From an uncultured Eubacteriales bacterium (GTDB taxonomy: Bacteria; Bacillota; Clostridia; Christensenellales; Aristaeellaceae), in the NCBI GenBank assembly GCA_900542445.1, contig UQNN01000007.1:1-64000 (forward strand): a stretch of 64,000 bases of DNA, written 5' to 3'. Positions 62,222 to 64,000 of the stretch are shown in pieces. Below the pieces are notes generated by a model. The model was not told where the DNA came from. It saw only the letters and a program-made list of their open reading frames with translations, and searched no databases. Positions within the stretch are counted from its first letter, which is position 1; each line of letters begins with the position of its first letter. Position numbers and translations under genes: made by a program.

Positions 62222-63193
62222 TCATTCTTTTCTCTCAAACGGAAACCTGAACCCGTTCTGCCGACGGATTTCATCCATAATCCGCATGACCGCAATCGTC
62301 TGCTGTCCCGTCATGCGCTCGCTCTGCAAACTGCCCGCCTCGGCGCATGCCTGCGCTTCGCGGATTTCATATTCAAAGCCGTTGATTTCAAAGGGATGGG
62401 CAAGCTCGACAGGCTCCTGTCCGTCCAAGTGCAATACGGCGCGCGTGGGATTTTTAAATTCCGGAATATCGATATGGCCTTTTGTGCCGTATACCGCGGC
62501 GAAGGTGGGCATATTCACGCCGATGGCCGTCGTCAGCTGGGCGATCGTCTTGCCCTTGCGCAGGGTAATCGCGTCCAGCGCGTCCGTGCCGACGCTGTTC
62601 ATCACCAGCTCGCTGCGCACGTCGTCAAACGCGTAGCCCATCATCATGCAGGCAAAGCCGATGGCATACACGCCGATATCCAGCAGCGTGCCGCCTGCCA
62701 GCGCCGGGTCAAACTTGCGTGTCTCCCGCGCCGTGGTATAGCCGTACTGCGCCGTGACCGCGCGGATTTCGCCCAGCTTTCCGCTTTCCAGAATCTCCTC
62801 GATCTGCCGATACAGCGGGATGAACTTCGTCCAAAACGCTTCCATCACGAAAACATGTTTTTCCTGAGCCAACGCAAAGATTTCCTTCGCCTGTTTCGCG
62901 TCGATGGTGAAGCTCTTTTCGCAGAGCACATGCTTGCCCGCCTGAATCAGCAGCTTCATGTCCTCCGCATGCCGGCTGTGCGGCGTGGCGACATAGACGA
63001 TCTCCACATTCGGGTCGTTCGCCAGCGCTTCATAGCTGTCGTGCGCCGTCGGAATATCGTATGCCCTTGCAAACGCTTCGGCGCTTTCCCGATTGCGGGA
63101 AGCGACCGCCTGCATCTGCACATCCGGCATCTGCCCGGCGGTCTGCGCAAAATTCTTCGCGATTGTTCCGGTGGAAAGGATTCCCCATCTCAT
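62222..63193 (-). CDS. Gfo/Idh/MocA family NAD(P)-dependent oxidoreductase
   Basis: A 323-residue protein with an N-terminal Rossmann fold (MRWGILSTGTIAKNFAQT, AVASRNRESAEAFA, VYVATPHSRHAEDMKL) and the family signature GKHVLCEKSFTIDAKQA, where the usual EKP is EKS. The C-terminal sheet domain contains GGTLLDIGVYAIGFACMMMG, with the usual DxGxY/H region. It probably oxidises or epimerises a sugar or inositol-like substrate, which cannot be named. Start ATG follows AAAGGG. Confidence 0.9.
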   Translation of the reverse strand: MRWGILSTGTIAKNFAQTAGQMPDVQMQAVASRNRESAEAFARAYDIPTAHDSYEALANDPNVEIVYVATPHSRHAEDMKLLIQAGKHVLCEKSFTIDAKQAKEIFALAQEKHVFVMEAFWTKFIPLYRQIEEILESGKLGEIRAVTAQYGYTTARETRKFDPALAGGTLLDIGVYAIGFACMMMGYAFDDVRSELVMNSVGTDALDAITLRKGKTIAQLTTAIGVNMPTFAAVYGTKGHIDIPEFKNPTRAVLHLDGQEPVELAHPFEINGFEYEIREAQACAEAGSLQSERMTGQQTIAVMRIMDEIRRQNGFRFPFERKE

Positions 63194-63217
63194 CTTGTGT
63201 GTCCCTTTCTGCGCCGC

Positions 63218-64000
63218 TCAGTGCAGCGCGGTACGGTTGCGGCGGATGCGCGCCTCGCCGATGCTCTCCTTCCACAGCGGCGGATAGAACAGCATCAGCA
63301 TCGGGAAGACCTCAAGCCGCCCCAGCAGCATATCCATCGTCATTACGACTTTGGAAAAATCGCTGAACGCGGCAAAGTTGCTCGTCGGCCCGGCCACGCC
63401 AAGACCGGGACCGATGTTGTTAAACGTCGCCGCAACTGCGGAGAACGTCGTCACCAGATCAAAGCCATCCAGCGCAACCAGCAGCACGGAAATCACAAAC
63501 AGGCCGATAGCCGCGATGAAGTAGACGCAGATGGCGTGCATCGTCTCTGCGTCCACATCCTTATCCTCAAACTTCACCTTGCGCACGGCGCGCGGATGCA
63601 GGAACGCACCCAGATACGTCAGCACGGATTTGAAGCCGATGACGATTCGGGAGACCTTGAGGCCGCCGCCCGTGCTGCCCGCGCATGCGCCGATGAACAT
63701 CAGCAACACGAGAATACTGTGCGAAAAGCCCGGCCAAAGGTTGAAATCCGTCGTCGCGAAGCCCGTCGTCGTGATGATGGAAGCGACCTGGAAGAACGAC
63801 TGGCGCAGATTGTTTTCCAGCGTCAGCGTCACATCGTAGGCGTTGGCGCAGATGAGCAGCGCCGCCGCCGCGATGATGCCCAGATACCAGTGCATCTCCT
63901 CGCAGTGCAGCGCTTCCTTCGGGCGCCTCATATACAGCAGGAAATAGACGTTGAAATTCACACCGAACGCGATCATGAACACGGTGATGGCCCATTGCAG
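63218..64000 (-). CDS. trkH: TrkH/KtrB-type potassium uptake channel subunit, C-terminal part
   Basis: The frame is open to the window edge, giving the last 260 residues. Selectivity-filter loops are visible: IITTTGFATTDFNLWP (third P-loop), MFIGACAGSTGGGLKVSRIV after it, and AATFNNIGPGLG (fourth P-loop with NIGPG), ending in an EVFPMLMLF region. These are hallmarks of TrkH, which takes up K+ with a regulatory TrkA subunit. The N-terminal half and the partner lie beyond 64000. Confidence 0.92.
   Translation of the reverse strand: MQWAITVFMIAFGVNFNVYFLLYMRRPKEALHCEEMHWYLGIIAAAALLICANAYDVTLTLENNLRQSFFQVASIITTTGFATTDFNLWPGFSHSILVLLMFIGACAGSTGGGLKVSRIVIGFKSVLTYLGAFLHPRAVRKVKFEDKDVDAETMHAICVYFIAAIGLFVISVLLVALDGFDLVTTFSAVAATFNNIGPGLGVAGPTSNFAAFSDFSKVVMTMDMLLGRLEVFPMLMLFYPPLWKESIGEARIRRNRTALH

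Overview
The window looks like chromosome from an anaerobic, GC-rich member of the Bacillota, probably Clostridia. The evidence is the glycyl-radical pyruvate formate-lyase, the single-chain GlyQS behind a T-box leader, the rimO-pgsA-cinA-recA gene order, strong ribosome binding sites with many TTG and GTG starts, and a Tn1549-like integrative element. The exact taxon cannot be read from the sequence. Native genes almost never use the codons TTA, CTA or TCA, so many native genes have long antisense shadow ORFs.

Positions 1-10966 are the right part of an integrated element. In order it carries a partial TnpV, a relaxase cut off at its catalytic histidines, a CD1845-like membrane protein, a second TnpV, an HTH protein, two small conserved proteins, a DUF6017 replication-like protein, ParB and ParA. 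Beyond a divergent promoter lies cargo: a DUF3990 protein with an HTH partner (toxin-antitoxin-like), then an AT-rich pair made of a UvrD-like helicase and a DUF2290-like protein. The element ends in the 3' part of a tRNA-Arg(CCU) gene, which I read as the distal attachment site.

Positions 11000-27800 are ordinary chromosome: a GGDEF/receiver/HD-GYP protein, pflB-pflA, a MATE exporter, an aspartate-type aminotransferase, a DUF3048 protein, PRPP synthetase, murG, mgtE and a lone peptide-binding protein.

Positions 27863-45765 hold a two-gene surface locus. It has a Glu/Pro-repeat secreted protein and a 5,525-residue Cna-B-type adhesin with a near-perfect 780-bp internal duplication and no LPXTG/membrane tail. 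Behind it, on the other strand, a consensus promoter and a terminator bracket a structured, probably non-coding RNA.

Positions 46267-64000 contain tight minus-strand operons: rlmA-ltaE-(degenerate ComEC-like protein); an Eis-like acetyltransferase; rimO-pgsA-cinA-recA; a VanZ-like protein; T-box-glyQS; DUF6020-S4-ispDF-Mrr-like protein; a Gfo/Idh/MocA oxidoreductase; and the end of trkH. Intergenic spaces carry a family of about 200-bp long-inverted-repeat elements made of small hairpins, and one array of five 95-bp hairpin repeats.
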